A stretch of 64,000 nt of DNA from positions 3,975,501-4,039,500 of the forward strand of contig JAUCBN010000020.1 in NCBI GenBank assembly GCA_035048815.1. Direction: 5' to 3'. This DNA is from Abelmoschus esculentus. Lineage: Eukaryota; Streptophyta; Magnoliopsida; Malvales; Malvaceae. The position numbers and the translations under genes were made by a program. This document shows, one piece after another, positions 24,243 to 37,100 of the stretch; the first letter of the stretch is position 1, and every line of letters begins with the position of its first letter. A model generated the notes under the pieces. It made no database searches. It was given only the letters and a program-made list of their open reading frames with translations, and was not told the DNA's origin.

Positions 24243-24925
24243 AATATCTCAACTCTAGAAAATATTCTAAATGAATTTCAAATTAAAATTGTTGTCTCTT
24301 TAATTGATATAACCACATTTTGCTTGGTTGGTTTGATATAAAAATGAATTGAATAACCAACGGATATTTGCAAATCTTAATTGATTTTACAAATTGTAAA
24401 TCAATTGAATTTTGACAATTTTTTAATGTTGCAGTTTGAATTGATTTTGGCGGTAAGAAAGTAAATCCATTTTCACAAACATAAATCAATTGAATTTTGG
24501 CTTTAACAGTTAACGGTTTGATGCTGCAATTTGAATTCATATTGACAACAAGAACATAAATCCATTTTGACGGTTTTTAGACAAAGGATTTAAGTGTTTT
24601 TATATTGAATTTGTTTTGACCATTTTATCCTATATTTTGTAACTATAAATACAGAGTGATTTAATTCATTTGTATATACAGTAAAACCATAAACATTTCC
24701 AAGTGCTATTAAAGTTTTTTTAAAGTTTTTTCAAGTTGAGTACTCTATAATTTGAGTGTATATATTATTGGAGCGACCGTATTCTCTTCGGGGATGATTT
24801 GCTTGTAATAATAACTATATCAATTGGGACAAATCTTTTTCTAAGGCAGTGATATTAATCATGACATGATTTAACTTTTATTTATTTTATTTTATATACA
24901 GTGTTAATGCTCTAGTTTTGCATTA
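24243..24925. repeat. Spacer with imperfect ~110-bp tandem repeats
   Basis: Between about 24370 and 24570 a unit containing AAATCAATTGAATTTTG and TGCAGTTTGAATTGAT occurs about twice with changes. After it, TATAAATACAGAG (24644) and a GGAGCGACCGTATTCTCTTCGG stretch (24771) look like the promoter and downstream part of an old Copia-type LTR, but no boundaries can be set. Confidence 0.35.
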
Positions 24926-26770
24926 TATATTTCTTACAAGATTTTTTTTTAAATTTAAGATTTTTTTAAAATTTTATAATAAAAAATATATTAAATTTTG
25001 ATTGAATGGTAATTTCATTTAATGATATTACTTTAAAATATTAACGAATTTTTAAGAGATTTGGGACTTTAAAACTTTCTCTAATGTGATTTTAGTCAAC
25101 TTAAATATATTGCAAAGTTGTTCTAACATGTTGACGAAAATCATCTAATGTTAGTAAAAAATACAGAGAATTTGATTGAAAATTAAAAAATTATAGGATT
25201 TATAGAATTTAATTCAAATTATTATTTTTTACTTATAAAAAATGGGTCGAATACTTAAATATTAAAATCATTTAATAAAATTAATTTTATAAAAACATAA
25301 AAAGAATTTTTTTAATTGTTATGAACTAACCAATGTGGACGTGTTTTACGAATAAGATTCTTGTATTTATTTTCAAGGTGCGGAAATCAAAATGCGCTTT
25401 ATACAATAATACAAGGACTCGCATAGTAATTTTACCTATAACAAACAAATAATATTAAACGATTTGGCTATTTTGATAAAGCTAAACTGATTCATGTCAA
25501 ATGCATAGGGAATCCCATAAAATGGATAACAACAATATTCACTCAAAAACTCTAAAATTTCTCCAAATTATTATAATTAAATTTCATTTTTAATATAATA
25601 GAAATTAATTGCACCACACTTTTAAAACTTTTAATTTTATCCTTAAATTATGATATTTATTTTAATTTAACCCCTTAAACTCTTGAATATTTTAATTTTG
25701 TCTGCAAATTGTTAGTATATGTTAATCATATCACATGTCAAATAACATTTAAATATTAATCTTATTATGTACTAATATGATGTGTGTAAAAGATAATTTG
25801 AGAATAAAATTGGAGTGATAAAAAGATCAAGACCAATTTAAAATAAAGATAATAATTTGAGAAGAATTTCAATCATCAAAAGTTAGAAAATCAATTTAGA
25901 ATAGGATTCATAATAGTTTAGGGATAAAATAAAACATTTAAAAAATATAAAAACTATTACAGTGGATGTGTTTATTATGTGTCGATATATGTGTATAAAT
26001 AAAAACACAAGTCTTCATCAATCTATTTTTGTTTTCTTGTTCTGATCATCAAATTATTTTTTATAAATAATCACTAATGTTATATATATTTTATTTTAAT
26101 CACTCGTTCATGAAAAAACCAGCATATTAATGATCAAAATAAGAAAAAAAGTAACATTAGTTATCATAATAAAAAAACATAATATTAATGGTAGTTTTGC
26201 CAAAAATAATTGTTCAATGATGAAAACAAGAAAACATGAATAATTTAGTGTTCGATAGAATTGTTTACCTATAGTTACATTACAACGTATAATAATATAT
26301 TTTAAAAGGTTTAGATGATAGTGTGACATTATCGTAAAATATCACGTCATAAGAAAGCATAAAACACTAAACTCGACTATCAAATTAGAAAAAAAAATGA
26401 AAAAAAATTATAATCATCCATTTTTAACCGAAAAATCAAAATGTTTTAATTTTTGTTTCTTTCAAATAAGGACCTTTACTTATGCGTTTATTATATGTGT
26501 TTATTATGTGTCGATATATGTGTTGGTTATATGTGTGTTTGTAATGCGTATAATATGTCATGTGAGTGTGTTAAAACTTTTGTATTTATTAAATGTTACA
26601 TATATGTATATGTATATCACATGTCTGGTATTATACACCTTATGTGTTACTATATTTTACGTGGATGTGTATGAATGTTTGCGTGTTGTAAGTGTGTTAG
26701 TCATCTCTAAATTGTTGAACATAGGTTTGTTGTGTATTTTTATTATGTTATTATTATATGTAGTATTATT

Positions 26771-26826
<56 letters not shown>

Positions 26827-27194
26827 TAATACTACAATTACTATTGATATATTATGTAACAGTCTAGATATTAAAACATAAAACCCAAAATTAAATAAAA
26901 TATAATTCATTTACAGTTCATCAATTTATATAACTCAAGTTTGAATTAATTACAAACCCAAAACTGAGCCCAACAATTTATATCATTTACAGTTCAAGTG
27001 TCTCTTTAATAATTAAGAGTCCATCAATTTATATAACTCAAGTTTAAATTAATTACAAACCCAAAACCGAGCCCAACATCAAGGAATCCTTAATATCTAA
27101 TTAGGTTTTTATCATCTAAGGTTGCAGACGCCTATGACTTTTAACTATTGGATCATGATGCCCACCAAAGGTTTAGATTCATCCGGACAACTCA
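24926..27194 (+). repeat. Long direct repeat R, copy 1, left of the plastid insertion
   Basis: About 2.27 kb of nuclear, AT-rich sequence that recurs almost co-linearly at 38786-43126, minus a later insertion there. Shared landmarks include ATTTCTTACAAG (24930), GTGCGGAAATCAAAATGCG (25379), TAATATGATGTGTGTAAAAG (25776), TGGTAGTTTTGCCAAAAATAATTG (26190), a microsatellite at 26773 and CTAGATTCATCCGGACAAC-like sequence at the right end. A ~75-bp internal duplication (about 26918-26970 and 27013-27080) exists only in this copy. No gene is recognised; the 156-codon open frame at 26397-26867 runs through the microsatellite. Confidence 0.8.
26773..26824. repeat. (TAA)n microsatellite
   Basis: About 17 uninterrupted TAA/ATA units. 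The matching place in repeat copy 2 (about 42880-42895) has only a few units, so the array expanded or contracted after duplication. Confidence 0.95.
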
Positions 27195-27208
27195 CGAGGA
27201 TTACTTTT

Positions 27209-28195
27209 CGGGAGACCTTGCCTGTGAGGTAAACCATCGCACCTAAAGCCAAACCAATTGGGAGAGAATCAATAGATTCCTTTTTGGGAGAGATTCATCC
27301 TTCCCGAACGCAACATGAAATTATCCATTGTATTACGTTCTCTAAGTGTGTTTTCCCCCTCCTTCCTTACCATGATAAGCATTTGTGAAATAAAAAACAA
27401 CTCTGATGGTAAGAAAAAAAAAGGGCGTTGAGAGACCATCTTGGCCCAACCCTAAACACTCTAAGATTCTTTTTCAAACTTGCTCTCATTTTGAGTCAAG
27501 AGATAGATAAATAGACACATCTCATTGCATTGATCGGGGGCATTCATAGTGACCGAGGGGTTCGAAGACCAAGAAATGAATTATTTATCAGCTAAGCATT
27601 CTTCTTACAGCTAGATCCAATCTCTTGGCCCCTGCGAAAAACAAAAAGAATTTCACGTTCTCCTTTTGGGAAGGGAAAATTAGGAAAATCCTATTGATTG
27701 CAGCTTCCTCCGTACCTCCGAGAAAAGAATGAAAAAAAAGGCTTGAATTGTATGATCCCTCTGTCACCCCTAAAATGAAAGGGGCGATCTCTTAGTTCTT
27801 GGTCTGTGAAGATATGTTGTTTAGGTCGAACCTAAACATGTGCTCGAGAGATAGTTGTCCATGCACTGATAATGGATGTATGGTTATCGAGAAGAGAGGA
27901 TCCTTGGTGGTCCTCTCCATAACTCCCAGAGCCCACGAGCGAATAGAAAGTTGGATCTACATTGGATCTCACTTAAATTGTCCCATCTATCCTCCTGATG
28001 AGAAGTTTGGTTTCAGACCCTAATTCAAATAGGAGAAGTATGCCATGCTAATGTTAATGTGCCTTGGATGATCCACATCTCAGGTTCAAGCGCTGATGAG
28101 CACATTGAACTATCCATGTGGTTGAGAGCCCTCACAGCACAGGCACAACGACGTAATTATTAGTGGGACGCTCTACCATTGAGCTAATAACCCAT
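27209..28195 (-). pseudogene. trnI-GAU: Plastid trnI-GAU with its group II intron, decayed
   Basis: On the minus strand the 5' exon lies at about 28195-28155 (GGTTATTAGCTCAATGGTAG), followed by intron sequence with well-conserved plastid segments, and the 3' exon at about 27245-27209 (GGTGCGATGGTTTACCTCAC). The exon around the anticodon has changed (ACTAATAATTAC where plastids have a GAT anticodon), and the 3' exon is cut off. It cannot be a functional tRNA. The open frame at 27799-28023 is chance within the intron. Confidence 0.85.
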
Positions 28196-28470
28196 CTTGC
28201 GGGCCTCTCGATGGGGGCTCGCTATGCCAAAAGAGAGGTAAATCTCATCCCTTTCTTTCCTCTTTACACCCCTATGTCGCCACACGGGAGGGACCTGAGG
28301 GCGTAAAAGGGGATCCTATCAACTTGTTCCGACCTAGGATAATAAGCTCATGGGCTTGGTCTTGTTTCACCGTCGAGAAACGAAGAAGGATTCCATATCC
28401 AAGTTTAATTCAGACATAGCTCGCTTTTTTTGGGTGTGAATAAATGTCAAACCAAAAATACCAAACAAGC
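28196..28470 (-). other. Plastid rrn16-trnI spacer, decayed
   Basis: Sequence between trnI and the rrn16 end follows plastid order. TTGGGTGTGAATAAATGTCAAACC (28431-28453) is recognisable as the spacer just downstream of plastid 16S rRNA. The segment holding the last ~35 bases of 16S is deleted. Confidence 0.65.
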
Positions 28471-28500
28471 TTCTTACGACTTTGCTCCAATCACTGCCCT
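28471..28500 (-). pseudogene. rrn16: Plastid 16S rRNA, 3'-terminal piece
   Basis: About 30 bases (TTCTTACGACTTTGCTCCAA on + and onward) match the conserved 3' region of 16S rRNA in reverse. The gene is interrupted directly after this by the insertion starting at 28501 and resumes at 30160. Confidence 0.8.
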
Positions 28501-30159
28501 TGTAACCCCTTATTCTTGACTTGAGGTGTACGATAGGTTAAAATTGATATTTAAAACTAAATGGACAAGTAAAGTGGAAAAAGTAATCTTAAAAACCAAA
28601 TTTATAACACAAATGGTAAAATACAATTTAAAAATAAATACTCTGAATAATATTATTTTTAAATTGTATAACCGAAACAATGCATGAAATTTAAAAACAT
28701 CTCAATTCCTAAAGATCCAAAAAATAACTGAAATAAAATCTCTTTTAACTAAACATACTGAAAATAATAAGAAGCTTATTATACGTTTGAGAGCTCCAAG
28801 TACCAATTCCTAAGGCCTGGTATCTGAAAAAGTTAAACTAAAAGAATGAGCTATAAAGCCCAGTGTGTCTCTAAAATGCAGTCACAGATCACACTATTAC
28901 TCAGTTCATAATCACATATATAATATATATATAATCACAATAAATAAACACAATGAGTGATGAACGCAATGTCACAGAGAATGTAGTCTCATACTCCGAA
29001 CGTAAAACACAGTGGTGGCAAAGCCACCCGATCACAGTGGAGGTAGTTTCTCAGAACCCCTCACCCCTTATTTTGCCAAAACACAGTGTGGTAAAACCAC
29101 CTTCCTCCGTACAATCCAACCCATGCACATGTAATGCAATCAATGCTAATGATCTCAAATTTCTTAGCACATATAATCGTATAGAATAAGAAACACACAA
29201 TTCAGATAATCTGTTCACAGTATCACACAAGGTCACGGTATCACAATAATCATTTAATCACAGAACACAAATATAGCACAAGAAGAGAACACACCTTAAT
29301 CAAAGCCAACTCAACTTACTAAAGGATGCGACTCCCACGATCAGAAGTATTAAGTCCAATTGTAATTTACGAGAAACATTAACTCTATTTCTAAAAAAAC
29401 GACTAAAGAATTAAATTAACATCTTAATCTAAAAAAGTTCACTGGTATAAATACTTATCTGGTTCTTTCCAAATCAATCGAATATATTAATAAATGGATA
29501 CATAATCCCTTGCAAAAGGTTTAACCATGACTTACTGAAGGACCCATTTTTTCATGGATGATAACCTCTTCATCACGCTGCTATTGCTTGGGGATTTCCA
29601 AAATAAAAGACCAGTGAATTGCCAAAATTCAGCATTCTTTGTGGCATTTAGTGAAGCCCACGATATCAACAATACTGAGAGTCAAACAAACTCCAATGAC
29701 GAGGATATATTTGGCTTTAAACCTTATGAGAGAATATTTCAAGCATAACCAACACACAAAAGACGAAACTTAAATTTGAGATCTTGAGGAACTGAACCCT
29801 CGATCGAATCATTAGCCTGGGGATCATCTTCACTCACGCAATTACGATGTAGCTTAGCAGAGAACATGCCGTCATATGACACATGGGTGAGAAGATTGGG
29901 TATTTGAACCAATAATTGCTCAGTAAATATTTGTTCCCAACCAAACCCCTAATGTTGGACGAGTATCAGTAAGTTATTAGCCCGAATATGAATTGCTTGG
30001 AATTGGTTTTGGATTATAATCCTCTTAGGTTTAGGGTTATACCTTGTAATTCCTATAATACCCCTTGATCATATTTAAATTACTAATTTTTAGGGTTTGA
30101 AATTGAGAATTTTAGCTAAATTAAGGTTTTTCCCTTAGTCTGATTTTACGAGTGTTACA
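28501..30159 (-). mobile_element. LTR-type insertion within the plastid 16S sequence
   Basis: Begins TGTAACCCC and ends GAGTGTTACA, with near-identical 5-bp flanks GCCCT and GACCT that restore the 16S sequence when the insert is removed. Length 1659 bp, no coding region, so a solo LTR is likely. Internal GAGCTATAAAGCCCAGTG (28849) resembles the GAGCTACAAAAGCTCAGTG block in family A LTRs, suggesting a related family in minus orientation. It must be younger than the plastid insertion. Confidence 0.75.
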
Positions 30160-31575
30160 GACCTACCTTCAACATCCCCTTCCCTGCGGTTAAGGTAATG
30201 ACTTCGGTAATGGCCAGCTCCCATAGTGTGACAGACTGTGTGTACAAGGCCTAGGAATGAATTTACCGTCGTATAGCTGACCAACGAGCGATTCCGACTT
30301 CATGCAGGCGAGTTGCAGCCTGCAATCCGAACTAAGGACGGATTTTTGGAGTTAACTCACCCTCTTGGGATCGCGACCCTTTGTCCCATCCATGTAGCAC
30401 GTGTGTCGCCTAGGGTATAAAGGGAATGATGACTTGTTGTCATCCTTACCTTCCTCCGGCTTATCACTGACAGTCTGCTCAGGGTTCAAAACTCAACGAT
30501 GGAAACTAAACATTGAGGGTTGCGCTTTTTGTAGGACTTAACCAAACACCTTACGGTACGAGCTGACGACAACTATGCACCACCTATGTCCGCGTTCCCA
30601 AAGGCACTCCTCTCTTTCAATAGGATTCGCGGCTTGTCAAGCCCTGGTAAGGTTCTTTGCTTTGCATCAAATTAAACCACATTTACCATCACTTGTGTAG
30701 GGCCTTGTCAATTCTTTTGAGTTTCATTCTGGCGAATGTAGTCCTAAGGCAGGATACTTAAAGAATTAGCTACAGAACTACATGGTTCGATACGCACAAT
30801 GCCTAGTATCAATCGTTTATGACTAAGATTACTGGGTTTCTAATCCTATTCGCTCCCCTAACTTTCGTCTCTTAGTGTCAGTGTCGGCCCAATAGAGTCC
30901 TTTGGACGTTGGTGTTCTTTCCGATCTCTACGTATTTCACCACTCCAACGGAAATTTCCTCTCCCCTTACTGTACTCAAGCTTGGTAGTTTCTCCTACCT
31001 GTCCAGGGTTGAGCCCTGGGATTTAACGAAGGACTTAAAAAGTCACCTACAAATGCTTTACACCCAATCATTCTAGATAACGCTTGCATCCTTTATATTA
31101 CCACAGTTGCTGGCATAGAGTTAGACATGCTTATTCCTCAGATACCGTCATTGATTCTTCTCCGGAAAAATAAGTTCATGACCTACGGGCTTTCTACCTC
31201 CACACGTCATTGCTCTATCAGGCTTTCAACTATTACGAAAAATTTCTCATTACTGCCTCCTGTAGGAGTCTAGGTCGTGTCTCAGTCCCAGTGTGGTTGA
31301 TCATCCTCTCGGACCAGTTACTGTTCATTGCCTTGGTAAGATATTGCCTCACCAACTAGCTAATTAGACGTGATCCCCTCCTCGGGCGGATTCCTCCTTT
31401 TGCTTCTCAGTCTACGGGGTATTAACATCCATTTCCAGCTATTGTTCCCCTCTCAAAGGCAGGTTCTTACTCGTTACTCACCCATCCTCCACTAGAAACA
31501 CAACTCCACGTCCGACTTGCATGTGTTAAGCATGTCGCCAACGTTCATCTTGATCCAGGATCGAACTCTCCTAGA
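30160..31575 (-). pseudogene. rrn16: Plastid 16S rRNA, main part
   Basis: Nearly the whole plastid small-subunit rRNA gene in reverse, from just inside the 3' end to the 5' GAGAGTTCGATCCTGG (about 31572-31557). Conserved blocks such as TGTGTACAAGGCCTAGGAA (30238), GATGACTTGTTGTCATCC and GTAGGAGTCTAGGTCGTGTCTC (31263) are plain. Many universally conserved positions are changed; for example ACGGGCGGTGTGTACA on the + strand is now ACAGACTGTGTGTACA. Changes are mostly C to T or G to A, as expected for methylated nuclear DNA. Not a functional rRNA. Confidence 0.95.
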
Positions 31576-31770
31576 TATTCATAGTTTCATTACTTATAGC
31601 TTCCTTATTCATAGACAAAGCCGGTTAAGAATTATCTTTCATTCCAAGGCATAACTTGTATACATTCGCTTAATATTCGCTCCCAGAAATATAGCCATTC
31701 CTAGCCCCGCACGTCAACCCCACGAGCCTCTTATACATTCTTATTCGATCACGACGTTGGAGCAAGGCAA
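31576..31770 (-). other. Plastid leader between trnV-GAC and rrn16
   Basis: Recognisable plastid 16S upstream sequence in reverse (TTCATTACTTATAGCTTCCT, then CATTCCAAGGCATAACTTG), which in plastids holds the rrn promoter. Several substitutions; no function expected here. Confidence 0.7.
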
Positions 31771-31854
31771 AATAGAAAAACTCATATTGGGTTTAGGGAT
31801 AATCATGCTTGAATAGAAAAACTCATATTGGGTTTAGGGATAATCATGCTTGAA
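31771..31854 (-). pseudogene. trnV-GAC: trnV-GAC 3' remnant in a 41-bp tandem duplication
   Basis: TAGGGATAATCATGCTTGAA on + is the reversed 3' end of plastid trnV-GAC (T arm and acceptor). The unit beginning ATAGAAAAACTCATATTGGG occurs twice, 41 bases apart. The rest of the tRNA is missing, so neither copy is functional. Confidence 0.75.
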
Positions 31855-33645
31855 CAACTTGGAGCCAAGATTTCCTTTCGCACTATTATAAATACGAAAA
31901 AATGGAAAAAGTTAGATTCAATTGTTAACTACTCCTATCAGAAATAGTATTAACTACGAATTCAAGCCATATACACATGGTTTTATAAAATCGTACGATT
32001 CTCCCGATCTAAATCTAGCAGGTTTTAGATGAAAAAGGTTTAACTCAGTATGTTCTATTTGATACGAGTAGGATAAGTGGTATTTTTAAAAAAAATAGAG
32101 AAATCAGAACCAAGTTAAGATGATACGGGTCAACCCTTTTTCTTTCACCAAAGATCTTATCATTTTCAAAGGAAATGGAGTTACATCTATTTTCCATTTC
32201 CATTCAAGAGTTCTTATATGTTTCCACGACCCTTTAAGACCCCGAAATTTTGATAATTTTTTTTCTTTTCTTAGGAACACATACAAGGTTCTTCACTACA
32301 AACAAGATAATGGTAACCCCATGATTAATTACTTCATTTATGAATTTCAAAGTAATAGAAATACATGTGCTACTGAAACAGAATTTGTAACTTGGTATCC
32401 TCTTGTCTAACGGGCAAAGATTTACCTACGTGGAAAAGATGATTCATTCGGATCCACATGAAAGCCCAACTCTATTGTATTGCAAGAATCATGTTGTATA
32501 TTTGAAAGAGGTTGAAATCCTTGTTTTTCTCGTGGTACAATCCTCTTCTCGATGAGCCCCCTTTCTCCTAGGTCCATATAGAAAAAATGTAGGACTGACG
32601 TCAATGGTTAATCACAAAAGAAAGGACTCACTGAATTAGGATCACTAACCAATACTAATAGAATATAATACTAATATAATACTAATAGAATAGAAAAAAT
32701 AGAATAGAAAATACTATTATAATACAAAGACTAATATAATATGAAGAAAATAATTTTTTTTTCTGTATACTTTCCTTGATTTTGTTGCTACCGCAAGCTT
32801 TACGCAATCGATCGGATCATATAGATATCTCTTCAATACATAATAGGTCGTCGAAAGGATCTCGGAGACTCAACAAAGCACGAAAGTCAGGATCTTTCAA
32901 AAAATGGATTCCTATTCGAAGAGTCAATAGCCACATGGATAAGCTCGTACTAACACGTTAATATGGGATCCAATTCAGGATCTTCATTGGGGGTATCCAT
33001 AAGGAATTTTAATGTAATAATATTGATTCTTATAGATACAAAGGAAAAGTTTCTCTATTGAATCAAATGTTGGACCTATGAGATAAGGATAGAGAAAGAG
33101 GAAAAAATCGAAGATTTCACATTGTGTTTTTGATCGAAAAATCAATCTGATTTTATTTTGTACCCTTCACTCAATGAGAAAATGGTTCATATGGAAGGGA
33201 TTAAAAAAAGAAATCAAAAAGAGGAAAAATAATAAATAAGTAAATAAAAATGAAGTAGAAGAACCTAGATTCTAAATGAACAAATTCAAACTTGAAAAAG
33301 ATCTTTCTGATTCTCGAAGAATGAAGGGCAAAAGAAAGAGATTGATCGAGAAAGATCTCTTTTTTTTATTATAAGATCGTGTGATTGGATCCACAGATGT
33401 TTGGTAAAAAAAATCTTCTCTTTTGAGAATAATAAAAAATGGAAAGTGTTCAATTGGAACATGAAAACGTGAAAGAATTTATCTTAGTTACTCTTTGGGA
33501 CAGAGTGAAAGAAGGGAGAATATTCTCAAACGAGTAAAAGGATCCAATGACTTCGAAAGAATTGAACGAGTATCTGTATGAGGTAAAAATATCATGTACG
33601 GTTTTGTAGAGTGACAGTAAGGTTGGCTTATCTGTCAACTTTTCC
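31855..33645. other. Plastid trnV-rps12 spacer, decayed
   Basis: Long plastid inverted-repeat spacer in native orientation, with recognisable stretches near 32210-32290, 32405-32620 and 32800-32960. The 60-96 codon open frames within it (such as 32120-32410 and 32776-32961) are remnants of spacer or hypothetical plastid ORFs with no defined product. Confidence 0.75.
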
Positions 33646-33871
33646 ACTATCACCCCTAAAAAAACCAAACTCTTCCTTACATAAAGTTGTTAGAGTACGA
33701 TTAACCTCTTTGTTTGAAATCACTGCTTATATACCTGGTATTGGTCATAATTCAAAAGAATATTTTATAGTCTTAGTAAGAGGGGGAATAGTTAAGGATT
33801 TACCCAGTATCACATTATTCGAGGAACCCTATATGCTTTCAGAGTAAAGGATCGTCAACAAGGGCATTCTA
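33646..33871 (+). pseudogene. rps12: Plastid rps12 exon 2, frameshifted
   Basis: Encodes the central part of ribosomal protein uS12. KKPNSSLHKVVRVRLTS then FEITAYIPGIGHNSKEY are clear, with an intron-like GTGACAGTAAGG upstream at 33611. In plastids this exon is trans-spliced to a distant first exon. Here KDLPSITLFEEPYML shows a frameshift from a small deletion where the native frame reads on to HIVRGTLD, and the GGRVKD arginine is now isoleucine. Not functional. The distant exon 1 is not in the window. Confidence 0.9.
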
Positions 33872-34145
33872 ATGCGTTTTAGATTCTTATCCAAGACTTG
33901 TATCATTTGATGATGCCATTTGAATTGCTAGAAACATATGACGTGTATGGCTAACCCAATAATGAAAGTTTCGTAAGGGGACTAGAGTAGGCTACCATGA
34001 GACAAGTTTTTTCTAAAGAGATTTGATTCGGAACTATTATATGTCCAAGGTCCAATACTAAAATAATTTCAAAGGTTTTCCTTGACTTTTTCTGTGTCAA
34101 AAAAAATCGAAATGACTCGACACAAAAAAAATCGAAATGACTTAA
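33872..34145 (+). other. rps12: Plastid rps12 intron 2, 5' part
   Basis: Follows exon 2 with the plastid intron sequence TTCTTATCCAAGACTTG and GAAAGTTTCGTAAGGGGACT. It stops near 34145 after a small tandem duplication of AAAAAAAATCGAAATGACT. Exon 3 and rps7, which should follow, are absent. Confidence 0.75.
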
Positions 34146-37100
34146 CTTTTAATCTTAATGTATACAAATACAATATGCAATGCAAAAAGCACAATCGAGT
34201 TGACAAATATTATCGTTAAAAAACTTTCATTAAAGGGAAACATTATCTTGATACAACTATTGAAATGGCTTAGGGGTAACGTCCTGGTGGATGGTCCCTT
34301 TCAAAGTCCACACAACCTTCTTTAATTCTTTGATCTTTACCCGAAACACCATGAAACTCGTCCGCGTTCTATGCTGAAGAGAATTTTTTCTTGTAATTTC
34401 TTTTATTTGGGCGGTCCATTGTTAATTCACGCTCTCGTCTCCAAAATGTATGAGGTTGCCCTAAAGTATGTATTGAGCATACCAAATTTGTCTCTCTTAT
34501 GCTTGTCGCTCAGTCTGATGGTCTCTTCTTACAACCTTCTCGTATTCTTCGAATCTTCACGTAGGACACCCTAAAGTTCATTAGCATCTTCTACTAAAAA
34601 TTAATTCGTCTATGTAGCCTTTTGCGTCTAAGCGGTGCATCTTGCCAATTCTTGATCTTGCCCCCGAATGGTCTAGGCTACGAAGGGATGTGTTTCTATA
34701 GTCGACATTAGGTGTGTTGGAATTGCCCCCTCATGATTGTCCCTTAATCTTCATATTTGAGCTTCACACGTCAAAAAAGCCCTCAAAGCTTGGTTCTCCG
34801 AATTACTACCTTTACACATGTTGGTCGAATTTGACAGAAGTATGATCTTCTTCGTATGATTGCATCCTTTTGACCATATTTGATCTCTCTTATTGTTGCT
34901 TCGAACGAAAATCTCCCGTTAACAAAGTTTTTAATTTCAAACTATTTTCAACATCGATGTGATCTTTATGATATGATAATGTATGCAAAAAAGAAACAAT
35001 AGAAACAATGATCCAAATTGTTAGTCACAGTAAAAAAATTTAGAGGTAAGAAAATAAATACAATGCAAATAAACACAAACATGGTTCATAAAGAAAACCC
35101 TAATCTACTTTCTAAGGTTATCCGCATGGCTCTATCGGGGTGGGTTTTCTATGTTCTCACACATGTAGCTTAGTTCTAATTGGGTTACCCAAACCTATCT
35201 TATCACCTTCTAAGGCAAATAAGAGCCCAAATTCTGGCCCATTACAAGCTTGCGAATTGGATTCGGTTCGAGGGAAAGTACGACCTAATGACGTGGAGGG
35301 TTACTCACTTGTCAAAGGCGTAGATTCCGAAAGTGCATTACCGACGCGTGGAGGGTTACTCACTTGGGTATGGGCGTTTCACTCCCACTTAAAAGGGTTA
35401 GAGCTCGGGTATAGAGCTTGATGGAATGATGCAACACTTGTTAGTGACACCTTAAAAATTAAATGAAAAATTAATTCGAATTCACCAATTATTAAATCTC
35501 GTAAAATTTTGGTCACATTTTAATAAAGAAATCTCCTTAAAATTAATTAAAGTTCAAAAGCAAGTTGAAAACAATTTTATTTGGCATAACTCTCTTTTTG
35601 TTAAAAACAAAAATTCTCCCCAGCAGAGTCGCCATGCTGTAGCGTCCTTTTTAAGCAGTTCCAAAGATGGAAAACGGAGAATAATTTGAAAGCTGGGGGG
35701 TAAAAGGTCTCCGGTGCTACTATTTAATCCCCTTTAAAAATGTCACTTAAAAATATTAATTCTAATAAAAATGATAAAAATGGAGTCGTCATCGATCACT
35801 TAGGTAGACCAGACACCATAAAAGAAAAACCAGAGATTCATTTTGAAAAGGGGTTCTGAAGTTGGTTACGTGTGGGGAAGAATTAGCACCCCCAACATGC
35901 CCGTAAATCGGTACCAAAAAATTTTCCTTTTGAACTTAAACTTAATTTTAAATCAATTTCTAAATTCAAAATTGACCTTAATTGAATGGGCTTAACTTAA
36001 TTGGTGAATTTAAACTAATAAGACATTTAATTAATAAATTGACGATACAACAGACTAAAGACTAAATCGACATCAAATAATACTGACCGTCGCGTTAGTT
36101 TAGGGTTCGGATCACGTACGTCACCTTTATGCATGATGCAAGCATAAATAGAATGATGTCATGATCTTATCAATTTTAAATGTTATTTACCTTGAGACAG
36201 TAAGAATTAATTCGAACATTTGATTAACCTCCGATAATTCAAACAGTTACGATTCGAATGTCAAAATTAATAAATACCTCTCTTTTTAGTTTTAAAGTTC
36301 AAATTAGTTAACAAAATGCATATATGACAAAGTTGCATGAATGATAAATGCATGACAAATAAATGAAAACAAATACATAAATACCTACAAAAGCAAAACA
36401 AAGGAAGAAACAAAGATAAGATAACAATGGTATTCGCAGACACCATGAAGAGTAGCAAGATACGTATACATGTATTCTAATAAATATGAATATTATATAT
36501 ATATATATATACATACATACATATAATAATAAAAGGATAAAAAAGCCAATTAATAAACACACATTTCGAGCCGATAATAATACCCATGAATGAAGAATTA
36601 AAATTGAAAACGCTGCATGTTAGAAGCATTACACGTGAAGAAAATAACATTGACCAAATAAATTAGAAATCTATAGTGCCATGTGTGCATAAGGGTACAA
36701 GTTAAATAAATTGCATAATAAATAATATTACATATATTTTAGCGTATATATTAGATAAAAATATAAACATATGTTATTATCCATGTTTTAAGTAAATCTA
36801 TAAATGTATTACCATACGTACTTTAAAAAAATAATATAAATATATATTTCTATGTAAATTTTTAAAACTTAACCTTTATATTTATATACTATGTATACCG
36901 TATAATATATATTATGTAAAATAAAAATATAATAATATGCAAATAATATATATATATATATGTATGATATAAAAGATATATAGAAAGTCAAATAACCATA
37001 TATAATATATTAAATCCTTAAAAGAGGGAAACATGGTAATAGTGGAAAGAAAGAAATTAATACTTTAATATCTATTTGTGGTAGGAAAACGTAAAAGAGA

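Noticed and set aside
26397..26867. 156-codon + frame with a long isoleucine run
   Set aside because: It runs through the (TAA)n microsatellite within repeat R and is not kept in copy 2; low-complexity chance frame.
27799..28023. 74-codon + frame in the plastid segment
   Set aside because: Falls in the reversed trnI-GAU intron; no known protein and not conserved as coding.
27206..34145. Possibility that the plastid genes are functional or that the contig is plastid DNA
   Set aside because: Conserved rRNA and tRNA positions are mutated, genes are frameshifted, and nuclear LTRs with target duplications lie inside.
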